DNA of 64,000 nucleotides from Chitinophagaceae bacterium. Lineage in GTDB: Bacteria; Bacteroidota; Bacteroidia; Chitinophagales; Chitinophagaceae. The position numbers and the translations under genes are program-made. The stretch covers positions 744,001 to 808,000 of the forward strand of contig JADJBP010000002.1 of the NCBI GenBank assembly GCA_016703625.1, given 5' to 3'. A model generated the notes under the pieces. The model searched no databases. It was not told the DNA's origin and worked only from the letters and a program-made list of their open reading frames with translations. Shown here one piece after another: positions 1 through 8,525 of this stretch (position 1 is the first letter of the stretch; each line of letters begins with the position of its first letter).

Positions 1-105
1 TTTATTGTTCGGCCTGTTAATTTTATTAAAACTGAACTAATAAACGAAAGCAATTCTGCAATACTTCCCCCGGATTGATTCTCGTTTAAAAGTTTATGGT
101 AATTA

Positions 106-159
106 TCCTGAGCGTAGTCGAAGGATTATATACTCAAGTACTGAGCGTAGTCGAAGTAC
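106..159. repeat. Two copies of a short dispersed repeat (core CTGAGCGTAGTCGAAG)
   Basis: The 16-base core CTGAGCGTAGTCGAAG occurs twice, at about 108-123 and 141-156, upstream of the first methionine synthase gene. Each copy is bracketed by short complementary ends (TCCT...AGGA for 106-125, GTAC...GTAC for 138-159), so each can fold as a small hairpin. A variant, with GCGGAGCC in the middle, recurs at 18755-18774 before rplM. Similar sequences are common between genes in Bacteroidota; a role is not known to me. Confidence 0.7.
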
Positions 160-177
160 GGACATAAATTAAAGCAA

Positions 178-1191
178 ATGAAAACATTGCAGGACTGTTT
201 AAAAGAACGCATACTCATCATTGATGGCGCCATGGGTACCATGATACAGCGTTATAAACTGGAAGAAAAAGATTACCGGGGCAGCCGGTTTGCAGACTGG
301 CATACAGATGTTAAAGGTAACAACGACCTGTTGAGCATTACCCAGCCGCAGATCATCGAAGAAATTCATAAACAATATTTGGAAGCCGGCGCCGATATCA
401 TTGAAACCAATACCTTCAGCAGTACATCCATTGCCCAGGCCGATTACGACATGCAGTCGCTGGCTTATGAACTGAATGTAGCTTCTGCAACCTGCGCCCG
501 TAATGCCGCAGATGAATACACGAAAAAGAACCCGGCTAAGCCCCGGTTTGTTGCCGGTGCCATTGGGCCACTGAATAAAACATTGTCCCTTTCGCCTGAT
601 GTAAACAACCCCGGCTACCGGGCTGTAAGTTTTGATGAGGTAGCAGCATCTTATACCGAACAGATCAAAGGCCTGGTTGATGGCGGCGTTGATATCATCC
701 TGATAGAAACCATTTTTGATACGCTCAATGCAAAAGCTGCGATCTATGCCGCAAAGAACTATTTCCGCCAACACCATATAACGGAACTTCCGTTCATGAT
801 CAGCGGAACAATAACGGATGCCAGTGGACGAACTTTAAGCGGGCAGACCCTGGAAGCTTTTTATGTTTCCATCATGCACGCAAACCCCATCAGTGTTGGA
901 TTGAACTGTGCACTCGGCGCTTCGGAAATGCGGCCCCATATTGAAGAACTGAGCCAGATCGCCGGATGCTACACATCAGCTTATCCTAATGCAGGCCTGC
1001 CCAATGCCTTTGGCGAGTATGATGAACAGCCACACGAAACGGCACACATCATAGAAGAATGGGCCAGGGAAGGGTTTGTAAATATTGTGGGCGGCTGCTG
1101 TGGCACTACGCCTGATCATATAAAACATATTGCTGACGAAGTGGCAAAATATAAACCAAGGGAGTTGCCGGTGCTTGAGGAGGCATTATAA
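178..1191 (+). CDS. metH: Methionine synthase, N-terminal half (homocysteine S-methyltransferase domain)
   Basis: This 337-residue protein is the homocysteine-binding module of cobalamin-dependent methionine synthase, encoded here as a separate gene. It supplies homocysteine as methyl acceptor. The zinc ligands are visible: Cys244 in GLNCALG and Cys307/Cys308 in GGCCGTTP. The N-terminus ILIIDGAMGTMIQRY is the typical first strand of the S-methyltransferase barrel. The remaining modules are in the gene that begins at 1517. Split MetH is known in Bacteroidota, and here a 325-base gap with another gene separates the halves, so the split is real and not a frameshift. The ATG at 178 gives the normal family start. 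Confidence 0.93.
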   Translation: MKTLQDCLKERILIIDGAMGTMIQRYKLEEKDYRGSRFADWHTDVKGNNDLLSITQPQIIEEIHKQYLEAGADIIETNTFSSTSIAQADYDMQSLAYELNVASATCARNAADEYTKKNPAKPRFVAGAIGPLNKTLSLSPDVNNPGYRAVSFDEVAASYTEQIKGLVDGGVDIILIETIFDTLNAKAAIYAAKNYFRQHHITELPFMISGTITDASGRTLSGQTLEAFYVSIMHANPISVGLNCALGASEMRPHIEELSQIAGCYTSAYPNAGLPNAFGEYDEQPHETAHIIEEWAREGFVNIVGGCCGTTPDHIKHIADEVAKYKPRELPVLEEAL

Positions 1192-1195
1192 ATTT

Positions 1196-1216
1196 GATAT
1201 CGCAAATTGCGATATC
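1196..1216. repeat. Perfect inverted repeat just after the metH N-terminal gene
   Basis: Two 10-base arms, GATATCGCAA and TTGCGATATC, are separated by a single base, five bases after the metH stop codon. There is no T-run after it, so it is not a classical intrinsic terminator. It could be a protein-binding palindrome or an RNA processing hairpin. A partial copy of the right arm motif (ATCGCAAATT) follows at 1261-1270. Confidence 0.6.
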
Positions 1217-1237
1217 GAAAACTAAACCCAGGCCCAA

Positions 1238-1515
1238 ATGAGAAAAATTTCTATTGACTTATCGCAAATTAAGTCTTATGAAAGCTACAAGATATTTTAC
1301 AGGAAAAATTTGAGTTTCCTGACTTTTATGGAAAAAATTGGAATGCATTCTGGGATGCCATTACAGGCCTTATAGAAATGCCAGAAAAAGTTGAAATAAT
1401 AGGATGGGAATATTTTTCAGCTGCTTTTCCTGAAGATTCAATTTTATTGTTAAAATGCCTTGAAGAATATAACAAACAACCGGATTTAAAAAGCTTTGAA
1501 ATATTGATTAAATAA
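1238..1515 (+). pseudogene. Barstar-family RNase inhibitor-like gene with one frameshift
   Basis: Reading from the ATG at 1238 gives MRKISIDLSQIKSYES; the frame then has to move near 1283-1287 (one base missing) and continues as LQDILQEKFEFPDFYGKNW and on to the TAA at 1513. The FPDFYGKNWNAFWD signature is the hallmark of the barstar fold (about 90 residues), a small protein that binds and blocks barnase-type ribonucleases. No RNase gene is adjacent. The gene ends one base before the ATG of the second metH gene, so it would be co-transcribed with both. The single lesion may be a base-calling error rather than decay. Confidence 0.75.
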
Positions 1516-1516
1516 G

Positions 1517-4255
1517 ATGAGTGAAGTAACAACAATAAAACCATATTTACGATTAAGCGGTCTGGAAACCCTGATCGTTCGCCCTGAAACCAATTTTATA
1601 AATGTTGGCGAACGTACCAATGTTACAGGCAGTAAAATGTTTGCCCGCCTCATCCGGGAAGGCCAGTATGAGGCAGCGCTGGCCGTTGCCCGCCAGCAGG
1701 TAGAGAACGGCGCACAGGTCATTGATGTAAATATGGATGACGCATTGCTGGATGGTGTGCAGGCCATGACCACATTCTTAAACCTGGTGCAGGCCGAACC
1801 CGATATTGCAAAGATCCCCATCATGATCGATTCATCAAAGTTCGAGATCATTGAAGCCGGTTTAAAATGTGTGCAGGGAAAATGTATCGTGAATTCCATT
1901 TCGATGAAAGAAGGCGAAGCTAAATTCATTGAACAGGCATTCACCTGTAAAAGTTACGGCGCCTCGGTTATAGTAATGGCATTTGATGAGGAAGGACAGG
2001 CAGATACAAAAAAACAGAAAGTGGAAATTTGCCATCGGGCATATAAAATATTGACCCAACAGGTTGGCTTTCCCCCGCAGGATATCATTTTTGACCCCAA
2101 TATTTTTGCCATTGCCACCGGTATTGAAGAACATAATAATTATGCCGTTGATTTTATTGAAGCTACCCGTGAAATAAAAAAACTCATGCCGCTTACCAAA
2201 GTGAGTGGTGGTGTGAGCAATGTTTCTTTTTCGTTCCGGGGCAATGAACATGTACGGGAGGCCATACACAGCGTATTTCTTTTTCATGCCATTAAAGCCG
2301 GGATGGATATGGGCATTGTAAATGCCGGCCAGCTGGTGGTGTATGATGAGATCGAGCCAACACTTAAATCACTTTGTGAAGATGTAGTCCTCAACAGGAA
2401 CAACGACAACAACGAGACCACAGAAAAAATGATCGCCTTTGCCGAAACGGTTAAGGCAAAGGGTAAAGAAATTATCAAAGACGAGAGCTGGAGAAAAGAA
2501 CCCGTTGAAAAACGCTTATCGCATGCACTGGTAAACGGCATAACAGATTATATAGATGCAGACACAGAAGAAGCCCGGCAAAAATATCCCAAGCCACTGG
2601 ATGTGATCGAAGGCCCGCTGATGGATGGCATGAATATCGTTGGCGACCTTTTTGGTTCGGGTAAAATGTTTTTACCTCAGGTAGTTAAAAGTGCCCGCGT
2701 GATGAAGAAGGCAGTTGCCGTGCTCACACCTTTTATTGAACAGGATAAAGAAGACCGCAAAAATGCACACCTGGCAGCAGGAACTGTAAATGAAGAAACA
2801 GCCGGCGCAGCTAAGATCTTACTGGCAACGGTTAAAGGAGATGTACACGATATCGGGAAAAATATTGTGGGTGTGGTACTGGGATGCAATGGATATGATA
2901 TCATTGACCTGGGCGTAATGGTGGCTACAGATAAGATCCTGGAAACTGCGATAAAAGAAAAAGTTGACATCATTGGTTTAAGCGGGCTGATCACACCATC
3001 ACTGGATGAAATGGTACACGTGGCACATGAAATGAAACGCAGGGGAATAACCTTGCCATTGATGATCGGCGGCGCCACCACATCACGTATGCACACGGCC
3101 GTAAAAATTGCCCCGCAATATGATGAAGGTGTGGTACACGTGCTGGATGCCAGCCGTAGTGTTACCGTAGCCGGTAGTTTATTGAGCAAGGAACAGAAAC
3201 CGGTATTTTTACAAAACCTGAAAGCCGAGTATAATAAACTGGCTGCAGATTTCGGCAATAAAAAATCAACCAAAGAATATTTGCGGTTTACAGAAGCGCA
3301 ACAAAACGGTGCGGAGATTGATTGGGCAAACTACAAGCCGGTTGCACCCGCATTTACCGGCACCAAAATACTGGAAGACCACCCGTTGGCAGAAATTGCA
3401 GAATACATCGACTGGCAGCCATTCTTCATTGCCTGGGAAATGCATGGAAAATTCCCGGCGATATTAAGCGACTCCATCATTGGTGTGGAAGCAACCAAAT
3501 TATACAATGATGCAAAAAAGCTGTTGCAGCAGCTCATTGATGAAAAATGGCTGCAGGCAAAAGGCGTTGTTGGTTTCTGGCCGGCCAATAAAATTGCACA
3601 TGATACGATAGATGTTTTGGCTCCTGCTGAAACCGGCGATGGAGAAGAAACAATAAAACTCGAATTCCTGCGACAGCAGGTAAAAAAGACAGCAGGGCAG
3701 CCCAATTTATCACTGGCCGATTTTATAGCACCCGCAGAACAAAATTACCAGGATCATATAGGAGCATTTAGTGTAACGATCAGCGGCATTGAAAAACATA
3801 TCAAAATATTTGAAGCCGGCCATGATGATTACAACAAAATAATTCTACAGGCTTTAGCCGACCGTTTGGCAGAAGCCTTTGCTGAACTGCTGCACAAAAA
3901 AACAAGAACTGAATATTGGGGATATGTTTCGGATGAACAGCTCACCGGCGAACAATTAATTAAAGAAGAATACCTGGGCATCCGCCCGGCACCGGGATAT
4001 CCTGCCTGCCCCGATCATACCGAAAAATATAAATTATTCGAATTGCTGGGTGGCGAAGCGGCAACAGGCATTCACCTGACCGAATCACTGGCCATGTACC
4101 CGGCGGCTTCTGTTTGCGGCTGGTATTTTGCAAACCCGCAAAGCAAATATTTTGGTGTTGGTAAAATTGAAAAGGACCAGCTGGTTGATTATGCCCGTAG
4201 AAAAGGCATGAGCATGGAAGATGCAACAAGATGGCTGAGGCCGATATTAGAGTAA
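1517..4255 (+). CDS. metH: Methionine synthase, C-terminal part (folate, cobalamin and activation domains)
   Basis: This 912-residue protein carries the other MetH modules. Residues about 20-290 are the methyltetrahydrofolate-binding barrel (FINVGERTNVTGSKMFARLI). A cap domain follows at about 330-430, then the Rossmann-like cobalamin domain with the DVHDIG motif; His444 is the lower axial cobalt ligand. The C-terminal activation domain that uses S-adenosylmethionine and flavodoxin includes RPAPGYPACPDHTEKYKLF at about residue 821. Together with the protein at 178 it transfers the methyl group from methyltetrahydrofolate to homocysteine. The start ATG directly follows the barstar-like gene. 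Confidence 0.95.
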   Translation: MSEVTTIKPYLRLSGLETLIVRPETNFINVGERTNVTGSKMFARLIREGQYEAALAVARQQVENGAQVIDVNMDDALLDGVQAMTTFLNLVQAEPDIAKIPIMIDSSKFEIIEAGLKCVQGKCIVNSISMKEGEAKFIEQAFTCKSYGASVIVMAFDEEGQADTKKQKVEICHRAYKILTQQVGFPPQDIIFDPNIFAIATGIEEHNNYAVDFIEATREIKKLMPLTKVSGGVSNVSFSFRGNEHVREAIHSVFLFHAIKAGMDMGIVNAGQLVVYDEIEPTLKSLCEDVVLNRNNDNNETTEKMIAFAETVKAKGKEIIKDESWRKEPVEKRLSHALVNGITDYIDADTEEARQKYPKPLDVIEGPLMDGMNIVGDLFGSGKMFLPQVVKSARVMKKAVAVLTPFIEQDKEDRKNAHLAAGTVNEETAGAAKILLATVKGDVHDIGKNIVGVVLGCNGYDIIDLGVMVATDKILETAIKEKVDIIGLSGLITPSLDEMVHVAHEMKRRGITLPLMIGGATTSRMHTAVKIAPQYDEGVVHVLDASRSVTVAGSLLSKEQKPVFLQNLKAEYNKLAADFGNKKSTKEYLRFTEAQQNGAEIDWANYKPVAPAFTGTKILEDHPLAEIAEYIDWQPFFIAWEMHGKFPAILSDSIIGVEATKLYNDAKKLLQQLIDEKWLQAKGVVGFWPANKIAHDTIDVLAPAETGDGEETIKLEFLRQQVKKTAGQPNLSLADFIAPAEQNYQDHIGAFSVTISGIEKHIKIFEAGHDDYNKIILQALADRLAEAFAELLHKKTRTEYWGYVSDEQLTGEQLIKEEYLGIRPAPGYPACPDHTEKYKLFELLGGEAATGIHLTESLAMYPAASVCGWYFANPQSKYFGVGKIEKDQLVDYARRKGMSMEDATRWLRPILE

Positions 4256-4258
4256 TAT

Positions 4259-4768
4259 TTATCTTGCCTTAATAACCATGGTTTCTGTCCAGCTATCATG
4301 CCAGGTCAATATGTTGAACCCGCTGAAAACTTCAAATGGAACCAGGCGGCATAAAGACCTGAGTAAAGCATCTTTAAAAGTAAGTTCATTTCCATCCTGG
4401 CGAATGGCCCTTGTACCGGTTACCAGTTTGCCTAAAGTCTAACCCCTGAATAATTTTTCACAGATGGTATAATAAACGATATAATTTAAAATGCCAACCA
4501 ATAGACCTACAAGGAGCATCCCGATTGTCCAGTTACTTTCACTGTCTGCCAGGTTATTTAAAAATTCAGGGGCTGCAACAGCTAATAAGGTTCCAATTGC
4601 AATACCGGTTAAATAGCTCAACCCGTAACGCATCAATATATTATCAATTAAATAATTAAGGAACCTTTGCCCCTGGGTAGCATATACAAAATGATTATTA
4701 ATATAAGCGTCATCAGCCAATAGATCCTTCTGTTCAATATTTGAGTTGAGTTCACTGTTTTGTTCCAT
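4259..4768 (-). pseudogene. RDD family membrane protein interrupted by an in-frame TAG
   Basis: The N-terminal 109 residues include the RDD signature region (FLNYLIDNILMRY) and two membrane segments, ending EKLFRG before a TAG at 4439-4441. The same frame continues without another stop for 60 codons as TLGKLVTGTRAIRQDGNEL and LLRSLCRLVPFEVFSG to a TAA at 4259. The usual family sequence at the break is a G-Q/K-T-L-G-K motif, so a CAG to TAG change is the simplest explanation. The gene converges on metH with only three bases between them. Function of RDD proteins is mostly unknown; some are ion antiporters. Confidence 0.8.
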
Positions 4769-4857
4769 AAAAAAGATTTACACAATTATAAATTAATTAT
4801 TTGATCCCGTAAGGTTTTATGTGTAAGATATTGGAGAAGCTATTGTAAATGCCGGTA

Positions 4858-5790
4858 TCAGGCAAGCCTGTTCAGCTCCATCCTGCGGATGATATTAAAG
4901 ACCAGCAGGATCGTGTAAAAATAATTTTTAATTTCCGCCTTATCCCGCACTCCTTTGCCGGATGGCTCCAGCAGGTTCTCTTCAAAAGGCACGGCGATAT
5001 AACATTTGCCGGCCACAAAGGAAAAAGAGATTTCCTTATCCAGTTTCTCCCTGATGAGCAGCATATGATCCATCATATGATAAGAGAGGATCAGGGAAGC
5101 TTCATCCGGGCTGGTGGTATATACCGAATAATTTTTATTGAACTGTTCATGTTTAATATTCATACGCACCACTTTTGGCAACGGGTACATGCGGTAATGT
5201 TCATCTGCCATGCTGGAAGGCAATTGTGCTTTTCCCTTTATCCAGATATAGGTTCCGCCCCGCAGGGCACTGTTGACCTGGGCAACAAAAAACAAACCCT
5301 TAAATATATTTTCTGTGCCGGCCAGGTCCGAATAAGAGGCTTTTATTTCGGAGCACCTGAAAGCAACGCCGTTGAAAACGCTTTGCCAGTAATCGTCCCC
5401 GTCGAAATGGGTAAACCGCCTGCGGTACAAACCGCTTTTCCGGTATTCCTTATTTGAAATATAACCCATGGGTTTATAAACAGCAGCCGGGTATATGTAG
5501 GTAATGATCTGCCTGATGATCTTTTCCTTAAAATCATCAATATAGCGGTCGCTGTATCTTGCCGAAAAATATACACCGGTCACGCACATCAAAAGCATGC
5601 CGGCAGCCAGGATATGCCCTATGGGAAAAAGTTTTAGAAAGTATAAAAGTGCACAGCCAAAAGCGCCGGCACCGGTATAGATCGTGAACTTTTTCCAGTT
5701 TTGTGCCGACAATTTTTCCTGGTCCAGTTCATCCAGCCAGGGCTTGATCTTTATGTTATAAAAACTTTCGAAGTCTTCCACACGTTCCAT
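4858..5790 (-). CDS. DUF3137 domain protein, membrane anchored
   Basis: The 310-residue product has two close membrane segments at about residues 36-72 (FTIYTGAGAFGCALLYFLK and HILAAGMLLMCVTGVYF) and then a soluble domain that matches DUF3137: YKPMGYIS, SGLYRRR, FRCSEIKASY and FKGLFFVAQVN. Family function is unknown. It is divergent from the exonuclease gene at 5832, with a 41-base gap that must hold both promoters. There is no lesion in the frame. Confidence 0.75.
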   Translation of the reverse strand: MERVEDFESFYNIKIKPWLDELDQEKLSAQNWKKFTIYTGAGAFGCALLYFLKLFPIGHILAAGMLLMCVTGVYFSARYSDRYIDDFKEKIIRQIITYIYPAAVYKPMGYISNKEYRKSGLYRRRFTHFDGDDYWQSVFNGVAFRCSEIKASYSDLAGTENIFKGLFFVAQVNSALRGGTYIWIKGKAQLPSSMADEHYRMYPLPKVVRMNIKHEQFNKNYSVYTTSPDEASLILSYHMMDHMLLIREKLDKEISFSFVAGKCYIAVPFEENLLEPSGKGVRDKAEIKNYFYTILLVFNIIRRMELNRLA

Positions 5791-5831
5791 AATGGTTCGT
5801 TATTTTTACAGGTATAAATATAATCATCATT

Positions 5832-6599
5832 ATGCGCATCATCTCTTACAACGTTAACGGCATACGGGCAGCCATAAAAAAAGGATTTATAGACTGGCTT
5901 AAAACAAACCCGGCAGATATTATCTGTTTACAGGAAACCAAAGCTTCGCAGGGCGATGTGGATGTAAAGCAACTGGAAGCGCTGGGTTTTCATCACCATT
6001 GGTACAGCGCTCAAAAAAAAGGGTACAGCGGTGTTGCTGTTTTTACAAAGATCAAACCCGATCATGTTGAATTTGGAAACGGGCATTCGGCCAGTGATGA
6101 CGAAGGCAGGGTGATACAACTCGATTTTGGCGATATCCGTTTGATCAATGCATATTTTCCTTCAGGAACCAGCGGCGATACCAGGCAGGAATTTAAATAT
6201 GCCTGGCTGAAAGAATTTCATACTTATCTCAACAAACTGAAAAAATACCCAAAGATCATTTTGGTAGGCGATTACAATATTGCACACCGGGAAATAGACA
6301 TTCATGATCCCAAAGGCAATAAGAACAGCAGTGGTTTTTTACCGGAAGAAAGGGAATGGATGACTGATTTCCTGGCCAGTGGCTGGATAGATACCTTTCG
6401 TGAATTTCATCCCGAACCGCACCGCTACAGCTGGTGGAGCCAGCGTTTTCCAACAGTACGCTTAAACAACAAGGGATGGCGCATTGATTACATTACGGTA
6501 TCAGAACCGCTTAAAAAACAACTGGTTGATGCAGATATTTTTCCGGATGTTAAACACAGCGATCACTGCCCCATATATGCAGAACTGAAAATAAAGTAG
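5832..6599 (+). CDS. xth: Exodeoxyribonuclease III family AP endonuclease
   Basis: The 255-residue protein belongs to the exonuclease III/AP endonuclease family. It has all catalytic blocks in order: MRIISYNVNGIRAA (metal and phosphate), CLQETKA (metal ligand Glu), VGDYNIAH (Asp and Asn), and a C-terminal KHSDHCP with the catalytic Asp-His. It cuts DNA at abasic sites in base excision repair and removes nucleotides from 3' ends. Length is normal for the family. The next gene follows after 22 bases and may be co-transcribed. Confidence 0.93.
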   Translation: MRIISYNVNGIRAAIKKGFIDWLKTNPADIICLQETKASQGDVDVKQLEALGFHHHWYSAQKKGYSGVAVFTKIKPDHVEFGNGHSASDDEGRVIQLDFGDIRLINAYFPSGTSGDTRQEFKYAWLKEFHTYLNKLKKYPKIILVGDYNIAHREIDIHDPKGNKNSSGFLPEEREWMTDFLASGWIDTFREFHPEPHRYSWWSQRFPTVRLNNKGWRIDYITVSEPLKKQLVDADIFPDVKHSDHCPIYAELKIK

Positions 6600-6621
6600 T
6601 TATTTTTTAAACAAAAATCTG

Positions 6622-6927
6622 ATGATCGTTTATAATGTTACTATTAAAATTTCCCATAGCATTCACCATGACTGGCTGCAATGGTTAAAAGAAGAACATA
6701 TCCCGGATGTGATAAATACCGGGTGCTTTACCCATGCTGTTATTTTAAGGCTGATGGAAGTTGATGATACCGAAGGGCCAACTTACGCGGTACAGTATTT
6801 TGCCGAAAGTAAAGGTTTATATAACAATTATATTGAAAATCATGCGGCCGGAATGCGGCAAAAAGGATATGAAAAATGGGGCAGTCAATTCATCGCTTTC
6901 CGGTCGGTTATGCAGGTTGTTAACTAA
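6622..6927 (+). CDS. DUF4286 family protein
   Basis: This small 101-residue protein starts MIVYNVTIKISHSIHHDWL and has the HIPDVINTGCF segment of DUF4286, a family found almost only in Bacteroidota. The fold is expected to resemble a dimeric alpha-beta barrel; no activity is known. It lies 22 bases behind the exonuclease gene on the same strand. Confidence 0.8.
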   Translation: MIVYNVTIKISHSIHHDWLQWLKEEHIPDVINTGCFTHAVILRLMEVDDTEGPTYAVQYFAESKGLYNNYIENHAAGMRQKGYEKWGSQFIAFRSVMQVVN

Positions 6928-7161
6928 TTGTGCAAAACAATCGGGATATTATTTTTTTTATGTTTCTTCCCTTTTTTAGTCCTGTACAACCCGCATGGGC
7001 AAAGGATTTCAAAAGATATTTTCTACAATGCAGTACTGTAAAGGGTTTCCCGGAAATGGCCGGCTGCCGGGCCGTTACCTAAATCAGCGGTTTTTTGCGA
7101 AAGTGCCTGTTCCTTGTGGTTTCCAGCCCGTGCATACACAAAATTAATTTTCAAAAAAAAT

Positions 7162-7191
7162 TTTGTTGCAATCAAAAACCGTCTATATTTG
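7162..7191 (+). promoter_or_regulatory. Bacteroidota-type promoter for the HU gene
   Basis: A TTTG at 7162-7165 and TATATTTG at 7184-7191 are 18 bases apart, matching the -33/-7 consensus of the Bacteroidota housekeeping sigma factor (TTTG, about 19 bases, TAnnTTTG). The HU start codon follows 30 bases later. Confidence 0.8.
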
Positions 7192-7221
7192 TTGCAGTTA
7201 AAAAATTCAAAAAAAAATATC

Positions 7222-7491
7222 ATGAACAAAGCTGAATTAATTTCAAAACTTGCAGACGATGCAGGTATTACAAAAACACAGGCAAACGCTGCTTTAGATT
7301 CTTTTGTAACTGCAGTAACCAAAACTTTAAAAGGTGGCGGTAAAGTTACATTGGTAGGATTTGGTACTTTTTCTGTTTCGAAAAGAGCTGCCCGTAATGG
7401 CCGCAATCCTCAAACAGGTGCTGTTATCAAAATTAAAGCAAAGAAAGTTGCCAAGTTTAAAGCCGGTAAAGAATTATCAGCTAAAATGTAA
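7222..7491 (+). CDS. hup: HU family nucleoid DNA-binding protein
   Basis: The 89-residue HU-type protein begins MNKAELISKLADDAGITKTQ and carries the VTLVGFGTFSVSKRAARNGRNP region, the DNA-wrapping beta-arm with its NPQTG turn. It bends and compacts DNA as a dimer. I chose the ATG at 7222 instead of an upstream in-frame ATG because a clear promoter ends at 7191 and the family starts here. A strong terminator follows at 7507. Confidence 0.95.
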   Translation: MNKAELISKLADDAGITKTQANAALDSFVTAVTKTLKGGGKVTLVGFGTFSVSKRAARNGRNPQTGAVIKIKAKKVAKFKAGKELSAKM

Positions 7492-7506
7492 TTTTGTATC
7501 AACCTC

Positions 7507-7543
7507 AAAAAAAAGCAAGGTGCAGCTGTGCCTTGCTTTTTTT
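7507..7543 (+). terminator. Intrinsic terminator after HU
   Basis: A GCAAGG/CCTTGC stem with a 10-base loop lies between A8 and T7 tracts, directly after the HU stop codon. The A and T tracts extend the stem to more than 12 pairs. Confidence 0.85.
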
Positions 7544-7588
7544 GTAAAAATGAAATGTACTCTTTAATAAAAATAAAAATCAGGTATT

Positions 7589-7726
7589 ATGGGACGTGGT
7601 GATATTAAAACAAAAAAAGGAAAAATCTTTGCAGGTTCTTTTGGTAAAAAAAGGCCCGCTAAAGTTGTAAAAAAAGCTGCAGTTGCTGTAGTAAAGAAAA
7701 AGGCAGCTGCTAAAAAGAAAGCGTAA
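7589..7726 (+). CDS. thx: 30S ribosomal protein bTHX
   Basis: This 45-residue basic protein reads MGRGDIKTKKGKIFAGSFGK followed by KRP and a lysine/alanine-rich tail. It matches the THX family (Thermus THX begins MGKGDRRTRRGKIW), a small 30S subunit protein that sits in the head of the subunit. Bacteroidota versions have just such a tail. It follows the HU terminator, so it needs its own promoter; the AT-rich gap from 7544 to 7588 holds it if so. Too short for most gene callers. Confidence 0.85.
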   Translation: MGRGDIKTKKGKIFAGSFGKKRPAKVVKKAAVAVVKKKAAAKKKA

Positions 7727-7732
7727 TGTACG

Positions 7733-7785
7733 ATGTTAGATGTACGATATACGCCACAAACCTGGTGCTTTTGTACATCTAACAT
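7733..7785. repeat. Inverted repeat between convergent thx and pdxH
   Basis: Arms ATGTTAGATGTAC (7733-7745) and GTACATCTAACAT (7773-7785) are perfect complements of 13 bases with a 27-base loop. They fill the gap between two convergent genes and could work as a bidirectional terminator or be a dispersed palindromic element. Confidence 0.7.
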
Positions 7786-7788
7786 TCT

Positions 7789-8433
7789 TTATGGCGCCAG
7801 CCTTTCAACCTTCCAGCTTCCGGCGGCCATCTTTGAATACTGAATACGATCGTGCAGCCTGCTTGGGCGGCCCTGCCAGAATTCAATAACCTCCGGTATC
7901 ACTACATATCCACCCCAGTGTGGCGGCCTTGAAATTTCTCCTTCGGTAAACTGCTGTTCAATCATGGTTATATTGGTTTCAATGACTTCCCTGGATGCGA
8001 TCACACTGCTTTGCGGCGATGCCCAGGCTCCTATCCGGCTGCCTTCGGGCCTGGAATGAAAATAGGCATCACTTTCTGCGGCACTTACTTTTTCTACCCT
8101 ACCCGTTATCCTTACCTGCCTTTCCAGTTCTTTCCAGAAAAACACCAGGCTGGCAAATGGATTTTCCTGCAGTTCTATGCCTTTTTGGCTGTTATAGTTC
8201 GTGAAAAATACAAAACCGTCTGCAGAGAACGATTTCAACAACACGATCCGCGCAGCAGGCATTCCTGTTGCAGAAGCCGTAGCCAGGGTCATGGCATTGA
8301 TCTCATCCAGTTCACTTTTCATGGCATCATCCCACCAGTTGGCAAATTGATCAAATGGATCCTGTGCCACATCTGTTTCCAGCAGGCTTTGCATCTGGTA
8401 GTCTTTTCTGATATCAGCAATATTATAGCTCAT
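7789..8433 (-). CDS. pdxH: Pyridoxamine 5'-phosphate oxidase
   Basis: The 214-residue enzyme oxidises pyridoxamine or pyridoxine phosphate to pyridoxal 5'-phosphate with FMN and oxygen. Family blocks are complete: RIVLLKSF and FFTNYNSQKG (FMN phosphate binding), SRIGAWASPQSSVI (substrate binding) and the C-terminal PPHWGGYVVIPEVIEFWQG with PSRLHDR. Length is as in Escherichia coli. It converges on thx. Confidence 0.95.
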   Translation of the reverse strand: MSYNIADIRKDYQMQSLLETDVAQDPFDQFANWWDDAMKSELDEINAMTLATASATGMPAARIVLLKSFSADGFVFFTNYNSQKGIELQENPFASLVFFWKELERQVRITGRVEKVSAAESDAYFHSRPEGSRIGAWASPQSSVIASREVIETNITMIEQQFTEGEISRPPHWGGYVVIPEVIEFWQGRPSRLHDRIQYSKMAAGSWKVERLAP

Positions 8434-8477
8434 CGGGTTTACATTTACAAATGCAAAAGTCCACTAATTAAGCCAAT

Positions 8478-8506
8478 AAAAAAAGCATCCGCCAGCGGAT
8501 GCTTTT
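8478..8506 (-). terminator. Intrinsic terminator downstream of the YIP1 gene
   Basis: A GCATCCGC/GCGGATGC stem with a two-base loop is flanked by A7 and T4 tracts. Read on the minus strand it ends in a T7 run, 20 bases after the YIP1 stop codon and upstream of pdxH. Confidence 0.8.
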
Positions 8507-8525
8507 AGCTTCCTGTTAAATTACC

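Noticed and set aside
1..177. SAM or cobalamin riboswitch upstream of metH
   Set aside because: I saw no conserved riboswitch core; only two short palindromic repeats lie there.
199..777. Long open frame on the minus strand opposite metH
   Set aside because: It is the antisense shadow of a highly conserved enzyme gene and has no recognisable domain or start context.
178..4255. Possible frameshift as cause of the two metH pieces
   Set aside because: The pieces are separated by 325 bases with another gene between and each has a full start and stop, so the split is genuine.
4849..5457. 202-codon plus-strand frame opposite the DUF3137 gene
   Set aside because: The minus-strand frame matches a known family over its entire length; the plus frame has no motif.
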